The notes under the pieces: generated by a model
What the model was told of the DNA's origin: nothing
The model's database searches: none
The model's input: the letters and a program-made list of their open reading frames with translations, nothing else
From: Amblyornis subalaris
Taxonomy: Eukaryota > Chordata > Aves > Passeriformes > Ptilonorhynchidae
DNA length: 64,000 bases
Assembly: GCA_018881555.1 (NCBI GenBank)
Contig: JACAXG010000069.1
Span: 3,891,403 to 3,955,402, forward strand
Reading direction: 5' to 3'
Position numbers and translations under genes: made by a program
Shown here: one piece after another, positions 27,501 through 41,534 of the stretch
Layout of the letters: every line of letters begins with the position of its first letter
How positions within the stretch are numbered: position 1 is the stretch's first letter

Positions 27501-28916
27501 TTTTTTACAAGAATTTGTAAGCGTCAGTTACAATTATGGGTATCAAAATCTTTATACCTTTTGAACAAAGAAGAATCCAGGCTCCAGGAATGTAAACATG
27601 CCATGTATTAGTTACATGAGAGCATACCTATTCTCCATACATTTTTGAGGCACCTACAGAGCAACAGCAAAACATTCCCCTCAGACACCAATAGACAACT
27701 ACAGAAAACAAGTGGTGAAAAAGTTCGTAGTTTAACCTACCAGTTTGTACCTCCCAAAAGAGATTTTACAAAAACAAGATAACAATTACCACCTGTTAAG
27801 CTTTTAAGGCAATCTGAGGAAACATCAGTCCTACTACTATGAAGAGTTCTAAAACGGGATCCAAAATAGAAGGGTATCTCTGCTCATGCAGGCATTGCAA
27901 ATGCAGACAACCCACCAATGTCTTTCTTGAAACCCACAGCAGTTAACCACAATTTAAATTACAGCACAGTATTGTAAATCAAGCATCCTTACAGAAAACA
28001 TTCTCTGCAATATATAGAAAGACAAACACTTGCAAGAATAAAAGCACTCTTGATGGCATTATTTCAACTTCCCTCGTATTCTTTAGATAGGGAAATTCAT
28101 GTGATACTAGTAAGGTTAAAATAATGGAGATATGCCTCTAATCCTAACAGGTAAAACAAAACTCATAGCTTCAGCTTTGTTTCTGTAAATGCTTAGTAGT
28201 TTTTCTATTTCTCTCCTCAAGTAAACTTGCAAGGGGTTTTCTGGTAACAGAACACCACATGGTTCTGTTATTGTTTATTGCAAATTAACAATCCTTTAAA
28301 AAGTTGCATGAAAGATGCCTCCTGAGCACATGTTAGCTTTCAGCAGTTCTTCACAAAGAACTGTTGGACACCTTTTCCCTCCTACTGTTTTATATTTCAT
28401 TTTGGCAAAGACAGAGACATGTTCTCAGTAGAAAACAACTCAGCCAACTGCTGGTCTTCAAAGAGATCTATGAAAAGAAGTAAAAGACAATGGGCTTTCC
28501 TCTTCCCTGATAAATCCCTAGCTACCCACAGGTACACGTCTCTGCTTTTCTCTTAGTTTAATATTCATTAAGAGAATATCAGAGAGAGAGATGACTCAGA
28601 GACTCAGCTAGTCTCATTACTGAATCTTTTTGATTACCCTCTTGTGTATTATTTTAATTTCTGTTGTTCATATGTTCATGTATAAAGCTGCATGAAACCA
28701 TATTAAATACTAACAGTGCCAGAGAATTCCCACATAACTATAACAGACATCTTGACAGCCAGAAAAGGCTCCAGCTCCTTCCATTTAATATTAATTCACT
28801 GATCTGATCCAAAAAATATCTAATCTCATGCCTCATCTTTCTACATGCACCTGATTTTGCCCCATCCCTCTTTGTACTAACCTCAGCAATTTCACTTATT
28901 CTGCCAAACTTGCATA
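24581..28916. other. Intergenic, no gene recognised
   Basis: AT-rich. A 120-codon minus frame at 26991-27353 is hydrophobic in places but has no family motif and no plausible start context. I see nothing else. Confidence 0.5.
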
Positions 28917-29342
28917 ACCACAGAATTATTAATGATGGAAAAGACCTCCAAAACCATTGAGTACAACCTTTGACCAAATACTACATTGTCAACTAAACCA
29001 CAGCATTAAGTGCTATGTCCAGTCATATCTTGAACACTTTCAGGGATGGTGACTCCACCACCTCCCTGGGCAGCACATTCCAATGCTTGACAACCGTTCC
29101 GATGAAGAAATTCTTCCTTATGTCCAACCTAAACATCTCCTGGTACAGTTCGAGGCTATGTCCTCTTATCCTGTCACTTGTAGCCTGGGAAAAGAGGCCA
29201 ACCTCCACTTGGTTACAACCTCCTTTCAGGCAGTTGTAGAGAGTGATAAGGTCTCTCCTGAGCCTCCTTTTCTGAGGGATAAACATCCCCAGCTGCCTGA
29301 GCTGCTTCTCATACGACTCTTCTCCAGATCCATTGATCTAAT
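28917..29342 (-). mobile_element. CR1 LINE fragment, minus orientation
   Basis: Antisense CR1 3' end, with ACCACAGAATTATTAATGATG followed by CCTCCCTGGGCAGCACATTCC and GATAAGGTCTCTCCTGAGCC. It is most like the 18.1-kb copy, but shorter. Confidence 0.92.
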
Positions 29343-31982
29343 GGTCCTGTGCCGTATTTCAAGCTCACACGTAGGAGATCTTGCTAGTCTTGTAGGCAAT
29401 CAAATGCAATCATAGAATCCTACTTGGAGATAAGAATCGAGTTAGGAGCTGGAATTATAGAGGTCATACTTCAAGTCTGGTCCTTATTCTGACAACAGAG
29501 CATGTCTAAGTGTTCCATATATCAGCATCAGAAAAAAATGTGAATGCTATGCAATTACTGTCTGCAATACCATGGTTAGGCAATTTCCAGTTTCTTAAAG
29601 TTTGCGGTGACAGAAACTTTTTGGCAGAAGTTTGTGGTAAAAGTGACTGTTGTTTCTCGAGCAAAGACAGTTGCATATGTTGAAAAACCTTTCCCACCAA
29701 AGGAATCCCACCTTGGAGGATATATGCTCAAAAATTCACCCAAGGCTTTTCTTAAAGTTCATTAAAATGGGATGATTCACAGTTTGTGTCTTCCTCCTCA
29801 ATCTGCAAGATGTGGATAGCATTCAGCCTCCTATGTTCAACCTTAGTCTGAAGAGAGCTTCTATTCTGTGTAAGCCTTCAGGTTGGTATCAGTAGTGTTG
29901 GTTAAATGCTTTGGTCCTGTCCCTGAGACAACCCACCAGTACCAGCAGCGGTGGCTGCTGTACCCTGATGTACCCATGACATAATGCAGCACCACTGTCA
30001 AGACACCTCACACACACGAGCATTAGGGTAATTCCTTTGTTCCTGCTGGATGGCAGCAGAAAATATTCTGCTTTACTTTCAAAATAAAAATAAAGAATGG
30101 TGAAGTGTGTCAAGTGATACAACAGAGATCATACAAAAAAGAAAAATCCACTGTGTTTAGCAGTCAATGACATCACACACTTGTCCCTTCTATGTCAACA
30201 CTCGAGTCCCCTCCAGCAGCATCACACTACTTTTTGCTGCTCTTAAATGTTAATAAAATACTCCAAGAGACAAGGTTCAGGGTAAAATTTTACTTCTATG
30301 CTTTGAACAATTATTCATATAGTTTTCATTTTCTTGTGGATTCATGTCCATGCAGGGCAAAAAAACTTAAATCCTTACTATGTCACTGTCCACTCAGGAT
30401 AATTATCCTTGTCTCTGCTTTGACCTCCAATTTGTCAGAAATAATAAGCAAAGGAAAAAAAAATTTTCTGCTGCATGTTAGAAACCAATCAAAACTTTTG
30501 AGGCCAGTGTCTCTCCTGCCTCCATGACTTCCTAATATCTCCTACTTGAAGAGCTTCAGTTTTTATATAAATATTTATCCACAGTTTGTTTGCTTGTTTT
30601 GTTGGGTTTTTTTTTTAATTTCCCTTCAGTTATTTCATGGCTGGGTACCCCTCTTATGATTTCTGTGTCACATTGTTTTTTTGCTGTCTGGAACAAAATC
30701 TTTTTCTGTACGGGTGTCACAGCACTTCTTGAGTAAATAAATACTGAGAATCAGAGAGAAATTCAGAGTACAGAACTTATTTCCAGGTCTTTAATTTTCC
30801 CTAGGTATATTTCTAAGGTTGCAACTCATCATAACACTCTTTCAGAGATGGCAGAATCATTATTTATTTCATAAGTCATGTACAATTATCACTTCCTTTT
30901 CTTTAAAAATGCGCTTACGTGTCATTTTTACTAAGCTTTTTGAAAGTTAAATATACAAGTAAGCACATCAAAATTATATCCAAGACAATAACCTGTAAAT
31001 TTATATTTGAATTAATGTGTTCTTCAAAAATTTCTGGTCAGATGCCCTCTGAAATTTCCTTTCTCCTAAACGCATATTTCATATCCTTATGAGGAGGAGA
31101 CAGTCCTATAGTTGCATATAATGATTCCCAACTTAAATAAGAATTATTAGCCTGCCAAGCTTTCTCAATAATAACAACTCTGAATTTACATTTAATTTTA
31201 ATGGTTTCAGACAATAGTTTTCCCATTAACAGGAATCTGAAAAAAATTGACAAAGTCAGGTGAAAAGTACAAAACAGGATTGCAATACTTGGTAGTGAAT
31301 TTGCCCTGATAGTGCCAGCTTGACTTCCAACTGAATTTAAAGGTAGCAAGGGAAAGAAAGAATATTTTATGCCAATATTACAAAATTGATATTATATCTA
31401 AGAATATTTTATTCCAACATGGAGTCAAGCATCTAAACAAAGAGGTTTTCTTAATGGAAGCCAGGTAACGATAGTATTTCAATATTGCAGTGTTTTTCAA
31501 AACAAGATCAGAATAAATTTAGATTTGAATAAATAAAGCTTTACAGATGGGTAGAGAAAACTTCTTTTGGTGTTATAAACCAAGCCTATTTTTGTCTTTC
31601 CTTACACATTTGGCATTGAAATACATTAAAAGTCTTTTATCTTTGGTTCAATTTCCTGACATGATAGGAACTAAAACATGCCAAAATTTTTATTTATGCT
31701 CTTAACTACATGTAAAATGAGCATACAGGTAGCCTAGAATAAATCATTAGTAATTTTATATCAGTTAATATTTTGGAAATATTTTGAGCACAATCAGACA
31801 AAATACCAAGTAAATATGCAGAACAGCTTGGGAAATCAGGCAGTAAAACAGGATGCCTGGCACAAACAATGACTCCCTCCTTTTCCTTTCCTAACTGTAA
31901 GAAAGCGAACACTATCATGGTAAGCACCTGCACGTCATCACAAATTAGTAGATGAACCAGGCTACAGAAAAAAAGTCACCCA
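29343..31982. other. Intergenic, no gene recognised
   Basis: AT-rich, with short frames up to 111 codons and no recognisable content. Confidence 0.55.
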
Positions 31983-32738
31983 ATATCCACCTACAGCTCA
32001 TGGAGGACCCCACTCCAGAGGAGGTGGATGCCTAAAGGAGGATGTGAATGGGAAGCCAGCGCTAGCACAGGCTCCTGGCAGGACCCATGGCCCCATGGAG
32101 GGAGGATCCCTCTCTGCAGCAGGTCTGCTGGCAGGACTTGAGGAGGACCCACACTGGAGCAGGCTGTTCTTGATGAACTGGACCCTGTGGGAGGGACAGA
32201 CACTGGAGCAGTTTCTGGAGAACTGCATCCCCATAGGAGAGACCCACACTGGAGCAGTTTGTGGAGAACTGCATCCGCACAGGAGAGACCCACACTGAAG
32301 AATTTCACGGAGGATGGTTTTCCATGGGTGGGACCTCATGATGGAGCAGGAGAAGACTGAGAAGATGAAGGACTGGCAGAGACAACATGTGAATGAACTG
32401 ATGGCAACTGCCATTGCCTGTCCCCTTGCACCACTGGGAGAGAAGGGGTAGAAAATCTAGGAGTGAAGTTGAGTCTGGAAAAAGGGGAGGGGTAGGGGCA
32501 AGATTTGGTTTTTATTTTTTTCATTATCATACTTTGATTTGACTGGTAATAAATTAATTTAATATTCTTGAGTCAAAACTGTTTCGCCTATGGCAGTAAT
32601 TGGTGAGTGATCTGTCCCAGCCTTATCTTCATCCACAAGCCTTTTGCTATTTGTTCTCTGCCCTGCCCAGTAGAGAAGAGAGAGTGACAGAGCAGCTTTG
32701 GTGGGGACCTGGCATCCAGGGAGGGTCAACCCACCACA
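31983..32738 (+). mobile_element. LTR of the same ERV family (family B, second copy), 5'-truncated
   Basis: It aligns by eye with the copy at 21.6-22.5 kb from 'ATATCCACCTACAG' onward and ends GGGTCAACCCACCACA. The first roughly 320 bp of the LTR, including the TATA region, are missing. AATAAA is at 32548-32553. The internal array of 'GAGAGACCCACACTGGAGCA'-type units is longer and cleaner here (about 32188-32300). Confidence 0.82.
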
Positions 32739-35305
32739 CCTTCTCCTTGCCCCAGACTAGGAAAAAGGAAACTAGATTTCGCCAGAGAAATAGCCATTTT
32801 CTTTATCTGTTTCACAATCTACCATGCTCTTTTGCTAAGAACAGAAATGGGCTGATTTTTTTTTATTTAATTCTATGTGTAGAAATTCAGGAAACACATA
32901 CTGAGTAAAAGCATTTAGACCTTTTGAAGATTTAGGACATGCTTGGTAGACAGCATCCCAAAAGAACCTAAGAATAGCTGTGTATTTCCATTCACATGTG
33001 CTACTGGTTTGAAGTAAGTTTACGGATGAGGTAAGTTTGTGCATCCTTTCTGGATGCAGATTGAAGAGGTTGCTAGTTGAGACACACGTGGTGTGACACC
33101 TTGAGAAGCAGCCTCTCATTCAAAAACATACCAGGCATTTCTGCATTGTGTTCTGCAAAGGTGTGGAGGGCAGCACAGTGCAAATGTCTCAGTGTTTTTC
33201 TGGTTAGACAGTCTAAGTTCAGTTGTGTTAGTTTTAGTTCACCTTGACCCAAGTTAAGTCAATTCAGAGCACCTGCTCCTGTACCTACTTTTGCTTCTTT
33301 TTGCTAAAGGAAGGCTTTTTAAATTGAAGAGTTTCTCACTAACCTGGGGGTTCTATATAACAACTAAAGTACTGGGCAACAGCCATTGTGTTATGGACAA
33401 AACATGCGATATTAAGCTACCAGAGTCAAGAGCTAGGAAGGGCATGAAATGATAGTTATTCATGCAACATTATTTCACAATATCTTTTCTTTTGCATATC
33501 AGTTAGGGTAGGGCTTAATTACATGAGCACATACTGTTAAGTGCATAGGCTGCCCAAAGCATTCAACACTATTTTCATTTCAATAGAATGGACAGGCACA
33601 AGAACAACATCACTGTTGCTGATTAACATTAAATAACATTCTTTGTCTTAATACTTTTGTTTTCCCAATCTCCAGAATATAATATATTAAAAAAGAATGA
33701 GTTCCAGTATTCTGGTCACAGCAGATTAATAAAGTCTTTCATTTGAAAATTCTTATTTTCTCTCTAATTGGAGAAAACTTTTGCAAGATAATACTCTGAC
33801 TGACAGGTTTTTGGTTGGTTTGTAACCAGCTTTTGCAGAAGATAAACATAGTAGCTGCTCTTGCTCCAAGCTGACCTTGACTCCCTGACGGCAAATTTAA
33901 AAAAAAAAGAAAAAAGAAGAGAAGAGGGTTTAAAAAAAAAGCAAGCGTTAAAAAGCAGAGTATTTATCCCTGAGACTGATTTTCACATACAGCCTTGCTG
34001 CTGCAACAGACACAGAATATGTATTTATCAGCCACTCTAAAACCTCACAATATTGTTCTCGTCACAGTGTTTTTAATGTCTGAAAAAGAAGTTCAGAGCA
34101 CACAAAATATGTAGTAACAATAAAGGAGTAAAATATCTTTGCGAAGTTCGAAAAGCAAATTGGCTAAACAAAAGGCAACAACATGTTTTCTCAGTTCCTA
34201 ATGTCATGCTCAAGTCATTTAATCCTGTTCTATTGCAGAAGACTCAGCTGCAGCCTTGACAATGCTGTCATTGCATATTCGGTTCTACTGTCTACCTGGA
34301 TAAAACCACTTCGGTGTTAGTTCAAGATACAGAGAAGATTATGTTCAAGAAGAGCAAAGAGCAATTAAATCAGACACTCCTGAGATTGCCAATTGAAATT
34401 GAACTGACAAACCAGGTAGTAGTCGTTTAACACAGGACAGCCACTGTTCCTGATGAGAATCATGATCCTAGTCATTATATAAAATTAGACCCTTGTTAGA
34501 ATCAAAGAAACCACCACTGATCATTGAGATACAAAATAGGAATAGTATTTTACAATGTAAACAAATCATTCGTGCTTTTGAGCTGGTATAGGGTATGGAC
34601 ATTGATTTCCCTCCACTCCTTAACTTTCATTTCTTTAAGCATCACAAAGGAAAAAATGCTGTGTTTATCGGTATTTTAAGATACCAAAAAGAATACATTT
34701 GAAACAACTTGTAACAGTTTTATAAAACTATTAACATTCCTATTACATAAAGAGAAGTTTCACTGAGATATTTAAGTCATACATCTCACTACAACACGGG
34801 AATATCACATCAACTCTAATTTGCAGGAATATATTTTATAGAACAAAATTCCAAAGGCTCATTATAATAAGAACTTTGACTCTGCTTCTTTTCTTCAAGC
34901 ATATGTTTTGAAAAATGCCACAAGGCTGACCTCTGCTGGGTCATAAATTATCAAGCGTCTGGAGTGACACACAAATATTAAATATGTATCGACATGAGAA
35001 AAAGCAGGAATTTTTTAGAATCCCAAAATATTTTTCATAGATGTCAACATAAAAAGGACATCCTCTTCACAGTCTCTTGCAGGAAAAAAGTGAATATGCT
35101 GCAAGCCAGTATACTACAAGAAACTAATGATCCCACTACTTATTCACTCACCAGTATTTGAATATAAAATTAGCTAAAAGACTCAGAACTACTGCTTTTT
35201 ATGAAATTAAGTTTAGATGTTAGCACTGCAAATATCCTTTGAAATCGCACAACAAATCTTAGTCATGCACAAGGCCAGATCCTCACATGAATAAGTACTC
35301 CAGTA

Positions 35306-35333
35306 AAGAAAAAAAGAAAAAAAGAAAAAAAGA
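35306..35333. repeat. 8-bp microsatellite (AAAAAAAG)n
   Basis: Three to four units of an A-run interrupted by G every eight bases. Confidence 0.85.
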
Positions 35334-38300
35334 CTTGCAGACATATAAATATATTACATTGTGCCTTTTATTCACCTTTGCAGTCTGTCTAGAAGTGTCA
35401 AGGTCAGTTCTTCCTCTATTCAGCAGGAAAGCTCACGAATGATTGCCAGAAGCTTCTCTCTGTCACCACTAAGGCTTCAGAGAACCTTGAAGTGATTTCA
35501 AATCACAATCATAAAGTGTAAAAAATTCACAGAAAGAAAAAGCAACAGACAGCCTTAGACAGCCTTAAATTAGCATCCGTATCACCATAATTCATACCAC
35601 CCACCAAATCACACTTCCATGTATCTTATTCTCTGCCTCAATCCCAGGCAAAGCAACTGTAGCATACCAGAGGCATACCTTACCCTGCTTGACCAGACTA
35701 TTAGGAGAGCACAGCGATTTTCATTATTCCCAGAAGACAATGTGCCATGGCAACTTGAAATGTGACCCTATTTGCCATAAACACTGGGGTTTGACTGAAA
35801 AACAAAAGCAACTAATGCTGTTTTCTTTAGTTGCCTCAAAAATCAAGAGAGGAATGAAAAACCAACCATTTCCCATCACCCCCTAAATATCAAGTCACCA
35901 ATGGAGGCTAATGAACTTGAATAGATGTGTGACTCACACATGAAAATCCATAGCATGCAAGAACTGAGGAACCATGAGATTTTGTCCAGTCTTCTACATA
36001 TCATGAGTCATTATACACACCCTTTTCTCACTATGCCTTGAGCTCAGTGACTTGGGTTTCAGTAAATATCTACCAAAAAGATCTTCTGAAGACACCAGGA
36101 AGACTTAAAATTCACCATATTCCATCATTCAGTAACCTGAATATAAAAAAAGAAATCCCCAAACATATCCAGCTTCATCTTCTACCCAAAGAGTATTACA
36201 CTCCCTTCTCAAGTCTTTGCTGCTTATCAAGTACTTCTTTCCTTGAATGTACTCCACAAGATAATCAAGTGAACTCCTGAACAAGCCTGACAGAGTTCAA
36301 GAAATGTTCTGTGATTCTGTTCTTTTTTCTGATAAATGAGAAAGACTGATGTAATGCAAATTCTCAGTTGAACGAAATAATTCCAAATACTTGCATAGTC
36401 TATGGTTTTATAAAAGCTGCAAAAAATGCAATTTTCCAATGTCAGTCAGTACTGAGTGTAGAGGTCACATGAGATGAGAGTCATCTGATTTTATGTAACA
36501 ACCTCCAATTCAGACTGTCAAAAATCACATTAGCCCCTTTGCCTCAGCATTATATCAGGAGACGTTGTTCAGTATAAGAGAAACTTTCTACAGAGCTGTG
36601 ATTTTCCAGAACACAGTCTTTCCTCCTTTTTTTATTTTCTTTCTTACATGACTTATGTATCTTTTTGTCAGTCATATAAGTCAGAAGTGACCATGTTTGA
36701 ATTTATTTTCAACCTACACTGTTTCATATTAATGTCTCTGTTATTACTGAGCAGTCTGAAAACACCACTAAGATCAGCTAACGACACCAATAGATTTTTT
36801 TCACATGCTCAAAGGGAACCGACTGATAGGAAAATCTATTGATTTGATGCAAAAACCCATAGAGCATCTCTCCATCATGACCCCTTATCCTTACATTTAA
36901 GCAGTTCTTAATCACTTAAACATTTACTGACATTACCCAGGAATCATTCTATCAGATGCCACTAAATCATATGCCACAATGAGCCTACTGTACCCACAAT
37001 ATTTGGCCATATCCATGGTTCCATCAGAACTTGCAACGAATCTATAAAAAACAGGTAAGACCTAAGTCTATTGTGAGTTTACCTAAATCTTTTGTACAAA
37101 TAACCCACCTTCGTTAAATTTTCAGCAAAAACTGACAAACATAAAATAAACTTGTAAGCTCCATCACTAAGAAAAGCAGGTTTGTTATGAAAGAGCATGT
37201 TCTCTACAGAGAATTGAAAGAATGCATTAAATAGACTTTAGCTCTATTACTTTGCTTTATGTTTTCCCACTAAAATTCTGTATCAGTTTTTCCTGTTTTA
37301 CCCAGCTTTACCATCAGACTCATTTATCATTAGTTATTTGGGTCATTCTCTGTTATCCTCTTGAATAACGGTGTATTTGGCACTGTTCTGCTATTATTCT
37401 GCCTTTGTCAGGACAATCAAGAGACTTTTTTCAGCTTTAGATACCAAAAATTCAAAAAAGCAATGAAATTGAAAATTACTGTATGTAACTAATACTGTTT
37501 AGATACTCTGCCTCTTTCAATTACTTTTAAAAAGAGCTTCACAAACATGTATCAGCTTCCTTCTTTTTAAACGCTAGATCTTCTCCACTTTGTTATTTAA
37601 TTATCTTGGCAATATTAAATGGGAGGTAAGCACACAAGCAAGAGCTCATGAAAATGAACTTATGTTATATAATTTTATATCTTTATACTTAATAAATTAG
37701 TCAATTCCTTTTGCAGTCGGTAGAATGCAACAATCATTTCTAAAACATGATTTACATAGGAACAGAAGATGTCCTAGATGTACAACTATTCTATAATCTG
37801 AGATTCTGGGGGAAAAAAAAAATAATCAAAACCCCAAAAATCAAAAACATCTAATACAGGGGAAGTTGATTAAAAAATATCATACAGCAAATACTTGGAA
37901 AGAGAAACCTATATAAATTCTAACAGCATTTTGTAGGCTTTCTTTTTCTGAAAAAGCTTCTTTCCTCATACTTCTGCTTCAAGCCTAATGAATTTACGAA
38001 AATAGTAATGTTAATGCATTACAGCTATTATAAAGTAAATTCCAAATTAATAAAATACCTACAGAGTGGTATCTGTGAGTTTATGGATTTTAAATCTAAG
38101 ATATAAAAGGTTATCTAGAGCTAGAATCCTAGGCTCTCAGGCAATAGGAAACTTAAAAAATTGTGATGAAGAAATAAAACAAGTTATTGGAGTTAGCACA
38201 GTTTCTGTGAAAGAAAGAGATGCTCTTACAATATAAAACATCTGCTTAGAAAAAAGGGCAAAAAAACGCTCTGGCGTATCAGCACAATAAATTTAAAAGT

Positions 38301-41190
38301 GTGGTATATTAACATAATACCTTCTTCAGTTTAGTTCTTGTTTCCATTTAGTAGAATATGAAGGCAAGATCACACAGATTTTTCCTAAGCTTCCTCTGAT
38401 GTGACATGAAGTAACATCTGAAAATAGTTTCAGAAAATAACATTAGTCATCAATCATTCTCTGTAGTCATGAGTGTAAACAGCTGATATCACAATCCTGG
38501 TAAATCAATCAGGTGAGTTAAACAGACCTCTCACAAAATATGAGCAATTTAATAATCCTTGTGTATTAGCAACTAAGAATGGCAGCTATTACTCAGTTAA
38601 CAGCAGAAGACTAGACCAAAGGGTTTAGCAGATGGACTGATTATTAATTTAGGAGCTGGAGCAAGCTGTGTCTCTGTAAGGAAAAAGAGCAATGTTAAGG
38701 AAAGACTCAGCTCCCCTCTCAGGAAACGAAGATAAATACCATTATTCCCTCTTCACGGAAGTGCTGGATCAAAACTGTCACGGGTATGTCACTAATAACC
38801 AGTAGGCCAGGAGAAATCTTATGCTCAAGGTGGAGCAGAGGGTGAGGAAAAAGAGATTGCTCTGCTGGGGGCAAAGAACACAGCAAGGAAAAAAAAAGGT
38901 TACAATAAACAAAAAGCACCCACACTGCCAAATCAAATAAAACCACCCACACAATATAAGTTTCTGCTCAAAGATCTTGCCCAAAAAGTCCAACTGCCAT
39001 GACTAATGGCATTACACTAGAAGTTTCCATATTATGAAGTTAAACATTACCCAAATCTGACAAGAATTAGCTCCTACTTACATGCAAGATTACACCAGAT
39101 ACTCCTCTTAGATGACAAACACAGGTTTAAGCAAACCAGAAAAGCAGCAACATTTTCTGCCTTTACCGAGTCTCCCACCTGATGTGCTTTAAAAGAATGT
39201 CAGCTAGTCCTCCATTTAGTGAAGCTCTTCAGAACAGTCACTAGGTTGGGCAAAACAATGTTTGGGTTACGGGCCTCGTGGTTCAAGGGAAAAAAACCCA
39301 GGGGAGCCCAACTTCAGCCTTGGCAATATCAAGACACCGCAGGGCTTTAACACTGAAGTAAATGATAAATTTCTGAGAAAGTTAATATCAAAACCAAAAT
39401 TTCTATTGACTATAGTTTAGGGGTAAAGAATCTCTCCTTTTTTTCTGAGATACTTACTCAAGCCTAGTCTTCTCTGAACTAGCTTTCAAGCTTACTTTTT
39501 CTAATCTCTACCCTGAAAGGAATAGGCAAAATTATCTAGTTAACCTTACTTTTGTGTTCCTACCATATTAATTTTGCATATTTACATTTGGCTCAGCTGT
39601 AAGAACCAGCCATACTCACAATACCTTCCATTACTGAGATAAGCTTTTCTAAGTGTCTTCCAAAACAGGAACACAATTAAAATTCAGTCTGTGAGATTAT
39701 GATCTCAAATAAAATTCTCCTCCTACAATCCCATCACGGTTTTCAAGGACATTTTGTATTTTTCACAGCCTTGGGAACTGTGAGCAAATGGACTTTTTTG
39801 GTTTGTTTTTACCACAGTCATGGTACTAGCACCTTGAAACAAAAGAACAATTGATTCATAAAAACATACAGCATATCTTTTAATTTCTCATCATGAAAAC
39901 TAATTAGTAAACTCTAATTATTCTTTAAAATATACTCAGGAAGGCTACATATTTCTAAAAAGTAACAATAGGGAAAAATTCAACAATACAGTAGAAAGCT
40001 TATTGGCAGACAACATGATTATTTCAAATGGCAGATAGATTGGGTTCAATGCCTCATCTGCAATTCAGGAACTGATGGCAGAGACCACTTAGGATAGCCT
40101 TCCACTTTTATGCAAGACTTGCTTTCCAAACAGCCTTACTTGTTATTATACTGCATGGATTAGTGAAGTAACAAATTATATGTAAATAGCCTAGTTATAG
40201 TCAAAGTCCGACAGCGTGTAAACAGACACAGAATACTATGGCACATCTAAAAGATTTTATCACCCTTGAAGATCTAACACAAAAGGTTAGAAGTGGCCTC
40301 AGACCACTTTTTTAAAGTAATTTTAATATTTCCTTATTTTTGAAGTGTAACTTTTTGTATTAAATTTGCTTAAGAAAAATATTTTTGATATGAAGTCCAA
40401 CTATCTGTGTGAAAACAAGTCATGAAAACATGTACTGCTCAAAATCACACTGCGCAAGAAATAACCCTATCTATTAAAGCAACAACCTTGTAATGTACAT
40501 GACGAAACTTATTGACTGGTTAGGAAGTTAGCAAGGTAAAAATGCTGTCAATATTGCATTACATTGTCTACTAAAATGTCAGAAAGTTGTTGAGATGTCA
40601 GCTGTCTTCTCTCCGGCATAGACTACCCTGACATTCAATAAGATATGAAATGCTGTTCTTTAAATCTCTAATGGATAGCATGAAATCACGACTCTAAGTA
40701 CATAGAGGAAAATGGCAATGCTTTAATAGCTAAAACAGTGCTCTCGGAACAACTATGTAATATGTACAGTCAGGTTATAGGTACACTAGATTTCATAATG
40801 CAAAACTAATCAAATCAATAAATGCATGTACGCTACAATGCCACTTCAATATTTGAATTCCATTTTTAGAGGAAACTCAAGGCTTTAAATTTTTCTGATA
40901 AAATATATTCTATTGTCAAGCACCTGGTTTTGTACAACAATATGCCATAAGAGCATATGGGAAAAAGACTGGGTTGGTTACAAGAATGGGTCAGCATTAC
41001 ATAACGTTAATGGAATTTCAACAGAAATTGGCTCAGGCTCAATGCACCATATGAATCAGAAAATTAAGAATTAGTTTTCAAAAATAAATCTGATATGTTG
41101 GGGTCAGCAATGTTACAATCTGTCCTTGAGGTGATTGCTAATAGACCCCTCAGGGAAGACTAGCATGATGCAACGCTAAATGAATGGTGG

Positions 41191-41220
41191 GGGATAGATG
41201 AGATAGATAGATGAGATAGG
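41191..41220. repeat. GATA/GATGA microsatellite
   Basis: An interrupted run of GATA units with GATGA variants. GATA-type repeats are frequent on sex chromosomes, but this one is too short to argue from. Confidence 0.75.
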
Positions 41221-41446
41221 TCGATTTTGGAATAATTTGGTTGAAATTGAAAGGAGGTATGCAGCAGATTCGGTTATTATCTATATAAATATAGCAATAT
41301 AAAAGCATAATAATTACACTTGAGGAAATACACAAGAAAAAGAAAGAATAAGAGTAGATAGCTGAAAGATATCACCACCCTATGAGACTTAATTGCTGCA
41401 ATTTAGATGTCCAGTGGTCAGTGATTATCACTATTTTGATCGGTCA

Positions 41447-41534
41447 GGGGTAGAGGAAGTCCCCAAAACCCAAAGTTCAATGGGTTAATAGGGGTAGGTG
41501 AAGTCCCCAAAACTCAGAGTTCAACGGGTTAATA
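41447..41534. repeat. 44-bp tandem duplication
   Basis: Two adjacent 44-bp units, 41447-41490 and 41491-41534, each contain GAAGTCCCCAAAAC and GGGTTAATA. They differ at 5 of 44 positions by my count. Confidence 0.92.

Larger units (their letters stand above)
32739..41446. other. Intergenic, no gene recognised
   Basis: The longest repeat-poor stretch of the window, about 8.7 kb and AT-rich. It holds the microsatellites at 35.3 and 41.2 kb. No frame longer than 80 codons was noticed and no repeat family recognised, so conserved non-coding elements would be most easily sought here. Confidence 0.55.

Noticed and set aside
31998..32414. 138-codon minus frame with repeated peptide motifs
   Set aside because: It is the antisense of the tandem units of the second family-B LTR copy. 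The periodicity is that of the LTR, not of a repeat protein.
39260..39310. tRNA B-box-like GGTTCAAGG
   Set aside because: No matching A box, acceptor stem or anticodon arm could be folded around it.
35306..41220. Microsatellites at 35.3 and 41.2 kb considered as CRISPR-like or regulatory arrays
   Set aside because: They are short simple-sequence repeats without unique spacers.
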